Part shown: positions 7,867-15,744 of the stretch, in pieces | Position numbering within the stretch: position 1 is the stretch's first letter | Layout: every line of letters begins with the position of its first letter | Assembly: GCF_030697375.1 (NCBI RefSeq) | Contig: NZ_JAUYQD010000018.1 | Location: forward strand, 234,250 to 298,249 | DNA length: 64,000 bases | Origin: Rhodoferax sp. | Lineage (GTDB): Bacteria > Pseudomonadota > Gammaproteobacteria > Burkholderiales > Burkholderiaceae_C | Reading direction: 5' to 3' | Program-made: the position numbers and the translations under genes | The notes under the pieces: generated by a model | The model's input: only the letters and a program-made list of their open reading frames with translations | The model's database searches: none | What the model was told of the DNA's origin: nothing

Positions 7867-8345
7867 TGCGCGTCCTCCTCGATGGCCAGCGTGAACGTAG
7901 GCTTGCCGGGTTCGACCGTGCGGGCGGCGGCAAACTGCTGCTGCAGCGCCGGTGGCCAGTTGGTGTAGCGCGACTCGGACACCGCGAGCTTGGTGTCGAT
8001 GTAGCCCTCGACCTTCTCGCCGGAAGCCACGATGCGTTCGGCAATCTCGGCCAACTGCTTCTGGTTCCAGCTGACCTTCTTGGGCAACTCGAACTTGATG
8101 CGCAGCGGGCCGTCGCTGATGTGGGCGGTACCGAAGTCGCGGCCGGAGTCGCGCAATGCGGTGCGGGCCTGCTCGCCGAAACGCTGATCCAACGCGGCGT
8201 CGAGCTTGGTACGCGTTTTTTTGGCCCAATCGATCAGGTGATCGAGGTTGGCGTCGGCCTCCTGCAGTTGGGCAGGCGGCAGCTTGGCCAGTTGGCTCAC
8301 CGACATGTCGGCGAGGTCGGCAGGGAATACGGACAGATCATTCAT
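7863..8345 (-). CDS. Phage protein of unknown function
   Basis: A 160-residue, largely helical protein starting MNDLSVFPADLADMSVSQLA. A charged middle segment (IDWAKKTRTKLDAALDQRF) precedes a beta-rich part and a conserved-looking stretch, VSWNQKQLAEIAERI. It overlaps the RecA-fold ATPase gene by 4 bases, which suggests a partner in recombination. I do not recognise a domain. A GGGGG-rich ribosome site supports the start. Confidence 0.6.
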   Translation of the reverse strand: MNDLSVFPADLADMSVSQLAKLPPAQLQEADANLDHLIDWAKKTRTKLDAALDQRFGEQARTALRDSGRDFGTAHISDGPLRIKFELPKKVSWNQKQLAEIAERIVASGEKVEGYIDTKLAVSESRYTNWPPALQQQFAAARTVEPGKPTFTLAIEEDAQ

Positions 8346-8355
8346 GGCCGCCCCC

Positions 8356-8619
8356 TTATGCGTAAGCTCGAGTGAAGGTCGAGTAGCGCGAAACGCGTCG
8401 CTCGAAGGCTTCAACTTCGGAGATCAGATAGGTGACGCGGGCACCCAGCTTGCAGAAGACGGGGCCGAGTTGTTCCTGCCGCCAACGGCGCAGGGTCTTG
8501 ACGGAGAGCCCCCAGCGGGTGGCGAGCTCGTTTTCATCGATGGCGATGCGCGTGGCACCGTCTCGACTGATCCGGCGGTGTGTACGACCGGATTCAACTG
8601 ATGGGACTTGGTTTTGCAT
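8356..8619 (-). CDS. HTH DNA-binding protein, first gene of the phage replication operon
   Basis: An 87-residue protein with an excisionase-like helix-turn-helix at about residues 27-75: IAIDENELATRWGLSVKTLRRW, then LGPVFCKLGARVTYLISEVEAFERR. The ribosome site AAGGAGG lies inside the palindrome described at 8620-8655. As first gene of an operon led by a palindrome it is a candidate autoregulator of the replication module; this is inference. Confidence 0.7.
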   Translation of the reverse strand: MQNQVPSVESGRTHRRISRDGATRIAIDENELATRWGLSVKTLRRWRQEQLGPVFCKLGARVTYLISEVEAFERRVSRYSTFTRAYA

Positions 8620-8655
8620 TTCGATGTGCCTCCTTTATGAAATGGGCACATCGAA
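8620..8655. promoter_or_regulatory. Perfect 10-bp inverted repeat enclosing the ribosome site of the operon's first gene
   Basis: TTCGATGTGC (8620-8629) and GCACATCGAA (8646-8655) are exact complements separated by 16 bases. The inner part holds the AAGGAGG ribosome site of the HTH gene, and one arm abuts its ATG. It could be a repressor operator or an RNA hairpin that controls translation. The region 8656-8714 beyond it holds only short partial repeats of TTACGG/CCGTAA type. Confidence 0.65.
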
Positions 8656-8714
8656 GTTTCCGCATGAATTTACGGCCTGAGTCCGGGCCGACATACGGAA
8701 AAACTTACGGATTG

Positions 8715-9647
8715 CTATTGGCGTCGGACTTGGTAATGACCACCTGCCTTGATCAGAATGAGGTATTCCTCGCGCGTGGCCTTGTCACCAAACGCTTCGT
8801 CAAAGGATCGATAGCCGCAATCCACTTTCGACTTAACCTCTGTCCACTTCATCGCTGGTGGCGTTTTATCTGCCTCGCCCCACATGACCTTTAAGATGCT
8901 GGCGCGTGTATCACTCACGAGTCGCGACTTCTCAAAATGCGGTAATTTCACTCTGGTACCTTGCAAGAATTGCGGTAACTCTGGTTCGCCACTGACTGTC
9001 ACGAAACCTCGAAGTACCCGGTCGAAGGCGCTCGCGTCGAAAACGTCCTGCCCGTCCTCCACGCGCACGAAATCGTTCAGGCCGCGCATCACATGGTCGC
9101 GAGGCAGGTCATCTCTGATCGGTTGATGCCGAAGGAGCACGCCACCGCGCGGCCAGGCCGGGTCGCACAGCACCGACGTCACTTCGGAGTCCGGCGCGCG
9201 CTCCCATGAGCGTCCGACAAACACTGGCGCGAAATCGTGGGTGCCAGCGATTCGCGCATCACCGAGGTGCCACAAGTGGTCTGGCACCCGAGTACGTTGT
9301 TGCGACAGATGCCGTGGTTCGATGCTGATCAGCTTGCACAGATCGTTGAGCCACGTATCGATGCGCAGTGCGTAAAGCACAATTTCAGAAAGGGGACGCG
9401 CGACGATTCGAGATCGCTGTTGTGGGCTCCGGTATCGGAAGACACCTGCACCCTCGTCAATATCGGCTTCTACTTCTTCCTCCGAATCGTGGAAAGGCAC
9501 CATCACACGGGTCAAGTAGCCATCCTCAGCCACCCATCCACGCCGAACGAATTCGGCGCGGTGACGACCGACGGTAGTGGCGACGACGCGCGGCTCGACG
9601 CTGCGCACGCGCTCAAGCGTGCGGAAATATTCCAAGTACGCAGACAT
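8715..9647 (-). CDS. Unrecognised protein of the XRE/ImmA block (310 aa)
   Basis: Starts MSAYLEYFRTLERVRSVEPR after a GAGGAGG ribosome site. The protein is mixed alpha/beta, without signal peptide or membrane segments. Tryptophans recur in short motifs (RGWVAEDGY, DHLWHLGDARI, RSWERAPDS), and the tail, MKWTEVKSKVDCGYRSFDEAFGD, is charged. It overlaps no gene but starts 11 bases inside the end of the 478-residue gene, so the two are translationally coupled. I do not recognise the family. Co-occurrence with the 478-residue protein suggests a two-subunit product. Confidence 0.6.
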   Translation of the reverse strand: MSAYLEYFRTLERVRSVEPRVVATTVGRHRAEFVRRGWVAEDGYLTRVMVPFHDSEEEVEADIDEGAGVFRYRSPQQRSRIVARPLSEIVLYALRIDTWLNDLCKLISIEPRHLSQQRTRVPDHLWHLGDARIAGTHDFAPVFVGRSWERAPDSEVTSVLCDPAWPRGGVLLRHQPIRDDLPRDHVMRGLNDFVRVEDGQDVFDASAFDRVLRGFVTVSGEPELPQFLQGTRVKLPHFEKSRLVSDTRASILKVMWGEADKTPPAMKWTEVKSKVDCGYRSFDEAFGDKATREEYLILIKAGGHYQVRRQ

Positions 9648-9657
9648 GTCGACCTCC

Positions 9658-11094
9658 TCAGAATTCACACAGGACACCGAGTCGAGCCAATTGCTCGATT
9701 ACGCGCTTGCGGTCGTCCTCGGTTTTGCTCTTGTCGTTCAGGCCGTTGGGCGACGTAATCTGGACGGCCACGTTGTGCGCTTTGCGATGCGGTTGTTTTC
9801 CCATCCGGAAAACCAGTTTTACTTGCGACAAGGTATATCCAGTTAGGTCGTCGAGTCCGTAATCGTCGTAGGCAACTTGGTAGATGTGACGGTTGTCGCG
9901 ACGATCACGGCCGATCACCAGCGTGCTCGACAGTTGCTGGACGATGTCACGTCCGTTGGCTTCATCGGTGGTGTTCTGCTCGAAGGGGCGCGCAATTTTC
10001 ACTTGCAGGATCGAGATCTTCTCGACCCCGTCGACGCGTGCCTCGTCAATGCGCTTGAGCATGGCGTGTGTTGAAAAGCCAAGCAGATCAAACTCGCGCA
10101 TCGGCATGTCGTTGATCTCTCCATCACAGGCCAATACGACATCCCGGAAGATGGTGGCCAGATCACGGCGAGACTCCTTGTCCTCGCAGAACACGCCCAG
10201 CGCACCAGTGCCGGGCTCCCACGAGAAACTCGCCGACATGGCTGCAGGTTCTTCGTGGTCAATTACTTCGCCGTCGGCGACTTGCTTGAAATGCGCGGTC
10301 GAGCCATTGAAGGTCGCTGTGAGCGTATGCAACAGCACCGGCGTCGTTTCGTCAGCATCTGTGCCGCCACAGCGATCTGCGTGCGCAAGGTCGCGTCGCG
10401 TGAACTGCTCGATCAGAATTTGGTCGGCTGCCACCTTCGGATAGAGGGCGGCGATCCGGGTGCGCAGCACATCCTTTACATCGGCGTCGATCTTGGGCTC
10501 GATACCTTTCGGCCCGAGGTAGTGGCTGGAGAAGTTTTCGCTCTTCCACTGCCGATGCATCACTTGCAGGCGCTCGGCGTGCTCGAAGCGGTGCTCGGCC
10601 TTGACCCCGTCGGATGGAAATTCCTGAAGAAGATACAGGTATAACGCGCGGCTGTATCTGTCTGTTGGTGCAGACAGTACCGCGACATCACCGGCATCCT
10701 CTTCGTCGAGAAGAGACTGGACGGCTTGCGCACCGTATTCGTCGTCGAGCAACACCACCAACTCAGCGGCGTGTTCAATACGCTGCTGTTTGTCGAGCAT
10801 GAGTTTGGACACGACGTGGAACAACGCTTTTCGTGCTTGAATCGGTAGCACGCCCTTGGCTGCCTCGATCAGCGCGGCAATTTCAGGCAGTGTGGTATCG
10901 GCGGCGCGTTCAACCAGCGTGAGAATGAGAGCCGGTCGCTTTACCTTGCGCGCCAGGGTGACGAAATATTCCATGCAAGGAAGTACATCCGGTCCACCAT
11001 CGGATTGCCGCCTGCGGGCTACCTTTGATGTCTGCCGATCAGCAGCCGACTGGTTTTGTTTTTCGTTGTTTTTTTGTTCGACTGCCGTCATCAT
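9658..11094 (-). CDS. Unrecognised large protein of the XRE/ImmA block (478 aa)
   Basis: Begins with a disordered, Lys/Gln-rich leader, followed by LPCMEYFVTLARKVKRPALI and a helical domain to about residue 200. A probable beta-rich domain follows, with FKQVADGEVIDHEEPAAMS and FSWEPGTGALGVFCEDKESR, then a basic C-terminal part containing QVKLVFRMGKQPHRKAH. There is no Walker motif, zinc motif or transmembrane helix. It has its own upstream region with a copy of the motif found at the XRE promoter. Function unknown. Confidence 0.6.
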   Translation of the reverse strand: MMTAVEQKNNEKQNQSAADRQTSKVARRRQSDGGPDVLPCMEYFVTLARKVKRPALILTLVERAADTTLPEIAALIEAAKGVLPIQARKALFHVVSKLMLDKQQRIEHAAELVVLLDDEYGAQAVQSLLDEEDAGDVAVLSAPTDRYSRALYLYLLQEFPSDGVKAEHRFEHAERLQVMHRQWKSENFSSHYLGPKGIEPKIDADVKDVLRTRIAALYPKVAADQILIEQFTRRDLAHADRCGGTDADETTPVLLHTLTATFNGSTAHFKQVADGEVIDHEEPAAMSASFSWEPGTGALGVFCEDKESRRDLATIFRDVVLACDGEINDMPMREFDLLGFSTHAMLKRIDEARVDGVEKISILQVKIARPFEQNTTDEANGRDIVQQLSSTLVIGRDRRDNRHIYQVAYDDYGLDDLTGYTLSQVKLVFRMGKQPHRKAHNVAVQITSPNGLNDKSKTEDDRKRVIEQLARLGVLCEF

Positions 11095-11122
11095 GAATTC
11101 CCTTTTCTGAATGGAGTGCGCG

Positions 11123-11145
11123 ATTGCGCGAATGGTTAATTGATG
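11123..11145. promoter_or_regulatory. Operator-like motif upstream of the 478-aa gene, second copy
   Basis: These 23 bases match 18 of 23 positions of the element at 12334-12356 in the same orientation. The shared core is GTTAATTGA preceded by TTGCG. The motif lies 29-51 bases upstream of the ATG at 11094. I could not place a good sigma-70 promoter around it. Confidence 0.55.
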
Positions 11146-11150
11146 GGTTC

Positions 11151-11174
11151 AAAAAATGCCGACACAAGGTCGGC
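11151..11174 (-). terminator. Terminator after the ImmA/IrrE gene
   Basis: On the minus strand GCCGAC-5nt-GTCGGC is followed by ATTTTTTG, 20 bases past the stop at 11195. A second hairpin, GGGAGCA..TGCTCCC with inner arms GAATC/GATTC (11184-11213), spans the stop codon itself. Together they separate the XRE-ImmA unit from the two downstream genes. Confidence 0.6.
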
Positions 11175-11194
11175 GGCTAGGGTGGGAGCAAGAA

Positions 11195-12043
11195 TCAAGC
11201 GATTCCTGCTCCCGATGCCAGAAGGCCGTAACGTTCCATCCGGACTTGAATGAATCGCCGGTGAACGCCAAAGCGTTTTGCGAGTGCCTTCTGTAAACAT
11301 TCCATGTCGAAGAATCCGATGTCGCCATCGGCAGTCAGCCGTAGGGTCGTACCGGGCACCTCCGGATCGAGAGACGGGCTACGGTGGATCGTGACACCGT
11401 GCTTCGGGGCCAGTTCTTCCACCGCGCGACACAATTGCTGTCGCGGCACAAGCAATGAGCCCATGAACTCATTGGCACGTAGCTCGGCAAAATGGATGCT
11501 GCGATCAAGCTCGCTGTTGCGCGCTGTTCTAGGCTCCAACTCAAGCGCGACTGGCGGCTTTGCCAAGTGCTCTGCATCACGAGTCGTGGTGCGGTATGCC
11601 TTGCGCGCCAGCTCCGTAGGGTCGTCGAACAAACCAGGGCCTTTGGCGGCGGCTGCAATCCAGCTCGGAGCATCGAAAATGGCGTGGCCAAGTTCGTGTG
11701 CAAAGGTACTCAGTACCAGTTCCTCGGATGCTGTTTCACTCACCGGCGACACCGATAGCACGGTGGCGTCCAGCGATGCTGCGGGATCAAACTCACAAAC
11801 ACCAAGCACAGGATTTCCCTGCTCGTCGTTGACCGCGTGATCGGTATCCACCCAAAGTTCGAATTGGATGCCGTTGATTTTCAGGCCGCCGATATCGCGC
11901 AAAACCGACAGCGAGATGGCATCCGTATTGGCATCGACTAACTGCTGGCGTGCCAGCATTGCGATACCTTCAACTTCAGAGTGTTTGATGTAGCGGGGAA
12001 GCATCCGGTCGCAGCACCGGTAGGCGAGAGTCAATACCGGCAT
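11195..12043 (-). CDS. ImmA/IrrE family metallo-endopeptidase
   Basis: A 282-residue zinc protease. The HELGH motif is at 116-120 and the third ligand region ELRANEFMGSLLVP begins at 187, both diagnostic of the ImmA/IrrE family, whose known members cleave a partner XRE repressor to release phage, ICE or DNA-damage genes. Its ATG directly follows the stop of the XRE gene (TGAATG). A C-terminal domain of about 80 residues beyond the protease core may sense the inducing signal, which is inference. Confidence 0.85.
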   Translation of the reverse strand: MPVLTLAYRCCDRMLPRYIKHSEVEGIAMLARQQLVDANTDAISLSVLRDIGGLKINGIQFELWVDTDHAVNDEQGNPVLGVCEFDPAASLDATVLSVSPVSETASEELVLSTFAHELGHAIFDAPSWIAAAAKGPGLFDDPTELARKAYRTTTRDAEHLAKPPVALELEPRTARNSELDRSIHFAELRANEFMGSLLVPRQQLCRAVEELAPKHGVTIHRSPSLDPEVPGTTLRLTADGDIGFFDMECLQKALAKRFGVHRRFIQVRMERYGLLASGAGIA

Positions 12044-12322
12044 TCACTTTTCTCCCGTCGCGCGCTTGCGATACATCCGAACGATATCTCCCACATCTTC
12101 TCGCATATCCGGCGGAAGACGGCTCGCTTCAATGAACGCCTCGTCGGGGTTCTCGCCAAGAATTTCTGCCGCCTTGCGGATCAGTTCGTCCTTTGGCGGC
12201 TTTTCCATCTCGCGCTCGATGCGCGACCAATAGGCGGGGGATATGTCGAGTTGACGCGCGAAGTCATTCATAGCAATGCCCTTCGCGTCTCTCTTTTGCC
12301 TGATGTAGGCTCCGAAACCCAT
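12044..12322 (-). CDS. XRE-family transcriptional regulator
   Basis: A 92-residue repressor with a Cro/C1-type helix-turn-helix at about residues 5-60: IRQKRDAKGIAMNDFARQL, then SPAYWSRIEREMEKPPKDE. The C-terminal part, PPDMREDVGDIVRMYRKR, may be the protease-sensitive or dimerisation segment. It heads the operon with the ImmA/IrrE protease. A near-consensus promoter and an overlapping dyad lie just upstream, so autorepression is likely. Confidence 0.85.
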   Translation of the reverse strand: MGFGAYIRQKRDAKGIAMNDFARQLDISPAYWSRIEREMEKPPKDELIRKAAEILGENPDEAFIEASRLPPDMREDVGDIVRMYRKRATGEK

Positions 12323-12334
12323 AATGTGACCCAG

Positions 12335-12359
12335 TTGCGTGATTAGTTAATTGACGCAA
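12335..12359. promoter_or_regulatory. Dyad operator overlapping the XRE promoter start site
   Basis: TTGCGT-N13-ACGCAA, with an inner ATTA-GT-TAAT dyad. On the minus strand it begins at the last base of the -10 box and covers the expected transcription start, the usual place for an autorepressor site. Confidence 0.6.
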
Positions 12360-12387
12360 TCATAAACACAACGATTCTCGCCGTCAA
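12359..12387 (-). promoter_or_regulatory. Sigma-70 promoter of the XRE-ImmA operon
   Basis: On the minus strand TTGACG (12387-12382), a 17-base spacer and TATGAT (12364-12359). This is a near-consensus promoter pointing at the XRE gene, whose ATG is at 12322. Confidence 0.7.
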
Positions 12388-12515
12388 CTGTTTTGTTAAC
12401 GCGCAATCCATGAATCATCGCAGCTATATACATGGTCACCGATTGCTCTCCTTTGCCATCCTGTTCGGAAGATCGGCTTCATCATTTGTGACAGTTGCCA
12501 TTCCACGGAGCAGTC

Positions 12516-12722
12516 ATGAAGAACATCGAACTTCCCACGCCGACCGCCATGTCGGCGACCGGGCGATCCGCCGAAATCACATCGATCTTGGCAAGCGCCA
12601 TCATTCGCACCCAGCTTGCGGAGAACGAGGCCCATAGCGCCAAACAGAGAGAGGTTGGACTTGGCTTCCTGCCCGACCAGCGCGTTCATACAACTCCCTA
12701 TCAAACGGAGAAGTTGAAATGA
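12516..12722 (+). CDS. Small conserved protein of the recombinase cassette
   Basis: A 68-residue protein starting MKNIELPTPTAMSATGRSAE with GGAG upstream. It ends in LGFLPDQRVHTTPYQTEKLK. Its stop overlaps the start of the DUF2924 gene (ATGA). From memory, small proteins with a similar LGFLP..RVHT ending precede DUF2924 and recombinase genes in other elements; that is family recollection, not a search result. Function unknown. Confidence 0.6.
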   Translation: MKNIELPTPTAMSATGRSAEITSILASAIIRTQLAENEAHSAKQREVGLGFLPDQRVHTTPYQTEKLK

Positions 12723-13186
12723 ACGAGCAAAAAATATCGGCGGCTGTGTCCGTAGCCGCCCAGATCGCGGCGCTGCCAGCATTGCCGACCACGGAGCTTT
12801 GGGCTCTGTGGGATCGGTACTACCCCCGCCGCCCGGAAAACCCGAACCGCAGCTATCTGGAGTCGCGCATCGCCTACAAGCTACAGGAGGAGGCCTTCGG
12901 TGGCCTGTCTCCGGACACGCGCTTGCGCCTTTCCAACATTGGCATCCGCCACTCGAAGATCAAAGAACGTCGCAAACAAAGGGACATTCATCTCGCACCG
13001 GGTACGGTGCTGGTACGCGAGTGGGGAGAGCGCGATCACAAGGTCAGCGTGACCGCCGAAGGCACCTTCGAATACGAGGGGCGCTTTTTCAAAAGCCTGT
13101 CATCGGTCGCCCGGCATATCGCGGGATCGCCGTGGTCGGGCCCTGCATTTTTCGGCCTGCGTAAACATGGGGAGGGGTTCGAATGA
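12719..13186 (+). CDS. DUF2924 domain protein
   Basis: A 155-residue protein. The first half has TELWALWDRYYPRRPENPNR and SYLESRIAYKLQEEAFGGL, and the second half LAPGTVLVREWGERDHKV and the GRFFKSLSSVARHI motif with the GPAFFGL ending, all typical of DUF2924. This family is nearly always encoded next to a large serine recombinase and may be an accessory or specificity factor. It overlaps the recombinase start by 4 bases. Confidence 0.85.
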   Translation: MNEQKISAAVSVAAQIAALPALPTTELWALWDRYYPRRPENPNRSYLESRIAYKLQEEAFGGLSPDTRLRLSNIGIRHSKIKERRKQRDIHLAPGTVLVREWGERDHKVSVTAEGTFEYEGRFFKSLSSVARHIAGSPWSGPAFFGLRKHGEGFE

Positions 13187-14580
13187 GCGCTCAATTGCCA
13201 ATGCAGCCGCCAACCCTCGCGCAGACCAAACCGCGCAAACGCTGTGCCGTCTACTGCCGCGTCTCGTCGGACGAGCGCCTGGATCAAGAATTCAACTCGA
13301 TTGATGCGCAGAAGGAATCGGGACAAGCCTACGTCGCCAGCCAGCGATCCGAGGGCTGGATTCCGGTGGCCGACGACTACGACGACCCCGGTTTTTCAGG
13401 CGGCAACACCGAGCGCCCGGGACTCCGGCGGTTAATGGCTGACATCGAACGCGGGTTGGTGGACATCGTGGTGGTCTACAAGATCGACCGCCTGACGCGT
13501 AGCCTTGCCGATTTTTCCAAGATGGTCGAGGTGTTCGAGCGTCAAGGCGTGTCCTTTGTGTCGGTCACGCAGCAGTTCAACACCACCACATCGATGGGAC
13601 GGTTGATGCTGAACGTATTGCTGTCCTTCGCCCAGTTCGAGCGTGAAGTCACCGGCGAGCGAATCCGCGACAAGATTGCCGCGAGCAAACGCAAAGGACT
13701 GTGGATGGGCGGCGTGCCACCCCTGGGCTACGACGTTGAAAATCGCCTGCTCGTGATCAATGAAACTGAGGCAGCGGTGGTGCGCCGCATCTTCAGCGAA
13801 ATGCTGACGGTCGGCTCACCCACGCAGATCGGTCGCGCTCTGACCGACGAGGGTATTACCACCAAGGCGTGGACGACGAAGGAAGGCCAAACCCGACTCG
13901 GCGCGCGGATCGACAAGAAGTACCTGCACAAGCTGCTGCGCAACCGCATCTATTTGGGCGAGTTGTCGCACAAGGGAAACTGGTTTCCCGGCGCGCACCC
14001 GGCGATCATCGACCACGGACTGTGGGGTCGCGTCCACGAGGTGTTGGCTGAGGATTCGCACGGTCGCTCGGTCGAAACCAAAATCCGGTCGCGCACCGAC
14101 GCCTTGCTGCGCGGCCTGCTTTACGCCCCCACTGGCGAGCGGATGTACCCGACCTATTCGCGCAAGAAGGGGCGCAAGTACCACTACTACGTTTCTAAGT
14201 CGGAATCGCGCTTCGGTGCTGCCGACAAGACTTACGAGCGCATCCCTGCCGACGAGGTCGAGGCTGCCACAGTTGCCCAAATCAAGACGGTGTTGGCCAG
14301 CGCCGAATCTGTCGCGTCGGTGTGCAACTTCATCAAGAAAAACGGCGCGCAGGTCGACGAGGCCAGTGCCGTGATGGCGATGGTCAAACTGGGCGACGTA
14401 TGGGAGCAATTGTTTCCGGCAGAGCGCCACCGCATCGTCAACCTGATGATCGAGCGCGTCGATCTGGTGCCGGGCGGCTTGAAAGTGAAATGGCACGAAT
14501 TGGGCTGGAAGGCGCTGATAGGGGAATTCACACCGGACAGCATTGGTGCCGAGCTGGTCGCGATGGAGGCTACGGCATGA
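13183..14580 (+). CDS. Large serine recombinase (integrase)
   Basis: A 465-residue site-specific recombinase. The resolvase catalytic domain starts with AVYCRVSSDERLD (nucleophile Ser28), continues with VYKIDRLTRSLADF and with LLSFAQFEREVTGERIRDK, and is followed by a recombinase DNA-binding domain (TQIGRALTDEGITTKAW, then a segment ending LLRNRIYLGELSHKG). It lacks the long coiled coil of the largest integrases. It would integrate and excise the element at an att site near ssrA. Confidence 0.92.
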   Translation: MSAQLPMQPPTLAQTKPRKRCAVYCRVSSDERLDQEFNSIDAQKESGQAYVASQRSEGWIPVADDYDDPGFSGGNTERPGLRRLMADIERGLVDIVVVYKIDRLTRSLADFSKMVEVFERQGVSFVSVTQQFNTTTSMGRLMLNVLLSFAQFEREVTGERIRDKIAASKRKGLWMGGVPPLGYDVENRLLVINETEAAVVRRIFSEMLTVGSPTQIGRALTDEGITTKAWTTKEGQTRLGARIDKKYLHKLLRNRIYLGELSHKGNWFPGAHPAIIDHGLWGRVHEVLAEDSHGRSVETKIRSRTDALLRGLLYAPTGERMYPTYSRKKGRKYHYYVSKSESRFGAADKTYERIPADEVEAATVAQIKTVLASAESVASVCNFIKKNGAQVDEASAVMAMVKLGDVWEQLFPAERHRIVNLMIERVDLVPGGLKVKWHELGWKALIGEFTPDSIGAELVAMEATA

Positions 14581-14939
14581 ACGACGATCTGGAAACATTT
14601 GTGCCACTGATCTTCAAGCGGCGCGGCGTGCAGCGACTTGCCGCGACCGACGCACCTGCGCATGACACGACGTTTTTGGAGGGATTGGGGCGTGCCTTCT
14701 ACTGGCAGAAGCTGCTCGACTCCGGCGCGATGAAAAGCGGCTCGGAGATCGCCATCAACGAGGGGTTGCATCATTCGACGGTGAATGAGCTGTTACGCCT
14801 CACGCTGCTGGCACCGGACATCATCGACAGGCTTATGGCGGGCCGACAGCCAAGAAGGCTGACACTGATGTGGTTCCAGCGGAACCGTCTGCCGGTGGAT
14901 TGGCAGGCCCAGCGCGACATCATCGCCAGTTTTGAATAG
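14577..14939 (+). CDS. HTH protein of the recombinase cassette, paralogue A
   Basis: A 120-residue protein starting MNDDLETFVPLIFKRRGVQR, with ATG overlapping the recombinase stop. The core, AFYWQKLLDSGAMKSGSEIA followed by VNELLRLTLLAPDIIDRL and LPVDWQAQ, is a ParB/KorB-like HTH found downstream of many serine recombinases. It may set recombination direction or specificity; this is inference. The following gene is clearly a paralogue. Confidence 0.7.
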   Translation: MNDDLETFVPLIFKRRGVQRLAATDAPAHDTTFLEGLGRAFYWQKLLDSGAMKSGSEIAINEGLHHSTVNELLRLTLLAPDIIDRLMAGRQPRRLTLMWFQRNRLPVDWQAQRDIIASFE

Positions 14940-14947
14940 GAGGAGAG

Positions 14948-15430
14948 ATGGCCAAGAAGGACAAAGGGTTGCTGACCGGCGACCCGATCACGTACCAAAC
15001 GCCCAGCCCGGCAGGCGGCGTGCAGATGGAAACCTTCATCCCTTGGACGCTGGTCAAGCGCGGGGTGAAACGGCAAGTCATTACGCCCATCGATGCGCCA
15101 GAGCAATTTCAGATGGAAGCCACGGTGGAACGGCAAGAACGCAAGGTAGCCCAGGACACGCCGCTGATCCGTGCATTGGGGCTGGCGCACCACTGGCAGC
15201 GGCTGCTCGACGATGGCAAGGTGCAAACCATCGCCGATATCGCCCAGATGGAGGGCATCGACGTCACGCAGGTGCGGCGGTTGCTGCGTCTTGTACTGCT
15301 CGCCCCGACCTTGGTTGAGATGATTGTGGTCAGCAACGAACAGGCGTCGATCAATCTGGAGTTTGTCCTGCGCCGGGCGATGCCCGTCAATTGGCAGGAG
15401 CAGGGAGCGCTGTTTGCACAACGACACTGA
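14948..15430 (+). CDS. HTH protein of the recombinase cassette, paralogue B
   Basis: A 160-residue protein with the same layout as its neighbour: METFIPWTLVKRGVKR near the start, HHWQRLLDDGKVQTIADIA, then VRRLLRLVLLAPTLVEMI and MPVNWQEQ at the end. A 25-residue N-terminal extension and a longer linker distinguish it. It is preceded by AGGAGAG 8 bases after paralogue A and followed by a terminator. Confidence 0.7.
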   Translation: MAKKDKGLLTGDPITYQTPSPAGGVQMETFIPWTLVKRGVKRQVITPIDAPEQFQMEATVERQERKVAQDTPLIRALGLAHHWQRLLDDGKVQTIADIAQMEGIDVTQVRRLLRLVLLAPTLVEMIVVSNEQASINLEFVLRRAMPVNWQEQGALFAQRH

Positions 15431-15449
15431 TGAATATAACTGCCTGCCA

Positions 15450-15472
15450 AGCCGCCTTCGGGCGGTTTTTTT
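15450..15472 (+). terminator. Terminator of the recombinase cassette
   Basis: GCCGCC-TTCG-GGCGGT followed by seven T residues, about 20 bases after the stop at 15430. Confidence 0.75.
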
Positions 15473-15578
15473 GCGTCTGCTGCCTGTTTCTCCGTTCTCG
15501 GTCGCCTGCGCCAGACCAACTTACTTTTCGCACTCACGGGCCGCAAACCCGCGTTAATGCAGGGAATTGAGTCGCGAA

Positions 15579-15666
15579 CGCTCGCGAGGCAAACAGAGAA
15601 CAGAGAGAGAAACGGGCGGAAGTTGCCACCCAAAACGGGGGCGGCGACAGATGGGCGCTCGCGAGG
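15579..15666. repeat. 11-bp direct repeat with palindromic core near the element/ssrA junction
   Basis: CGCTCGCGAGG occurs at 15579-15589 and 15656-15666. The core CTCGCGAG is self-complementary. The stretch 15473-15704 otherwise holds no recognisable gene, and the element's right end must lie in it or at ssrA. Whether these repeats are recombinase sites is not known. Confidence 0.4.
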
Positions 15667-15704
15667 AAAGCGCGCGAAACCGCGCCAACACTGGCGTTCC
15701 GGGC

Positions 15705-15736
15705 AAAAAAAATCCCAACCGATAAGAGTTGGGATT
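15705..15736 (-). terminator. Terminator of ssrA
   Basis: On the minus strand AATCCCAAC-N8-GTTGGGATT is followed by a U-rich tail of eight residues. It begins about 9 bases after the tmRNA CCA end. Confidence 0.8.
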
Positions 15737-15744
15737 TCAAATTA

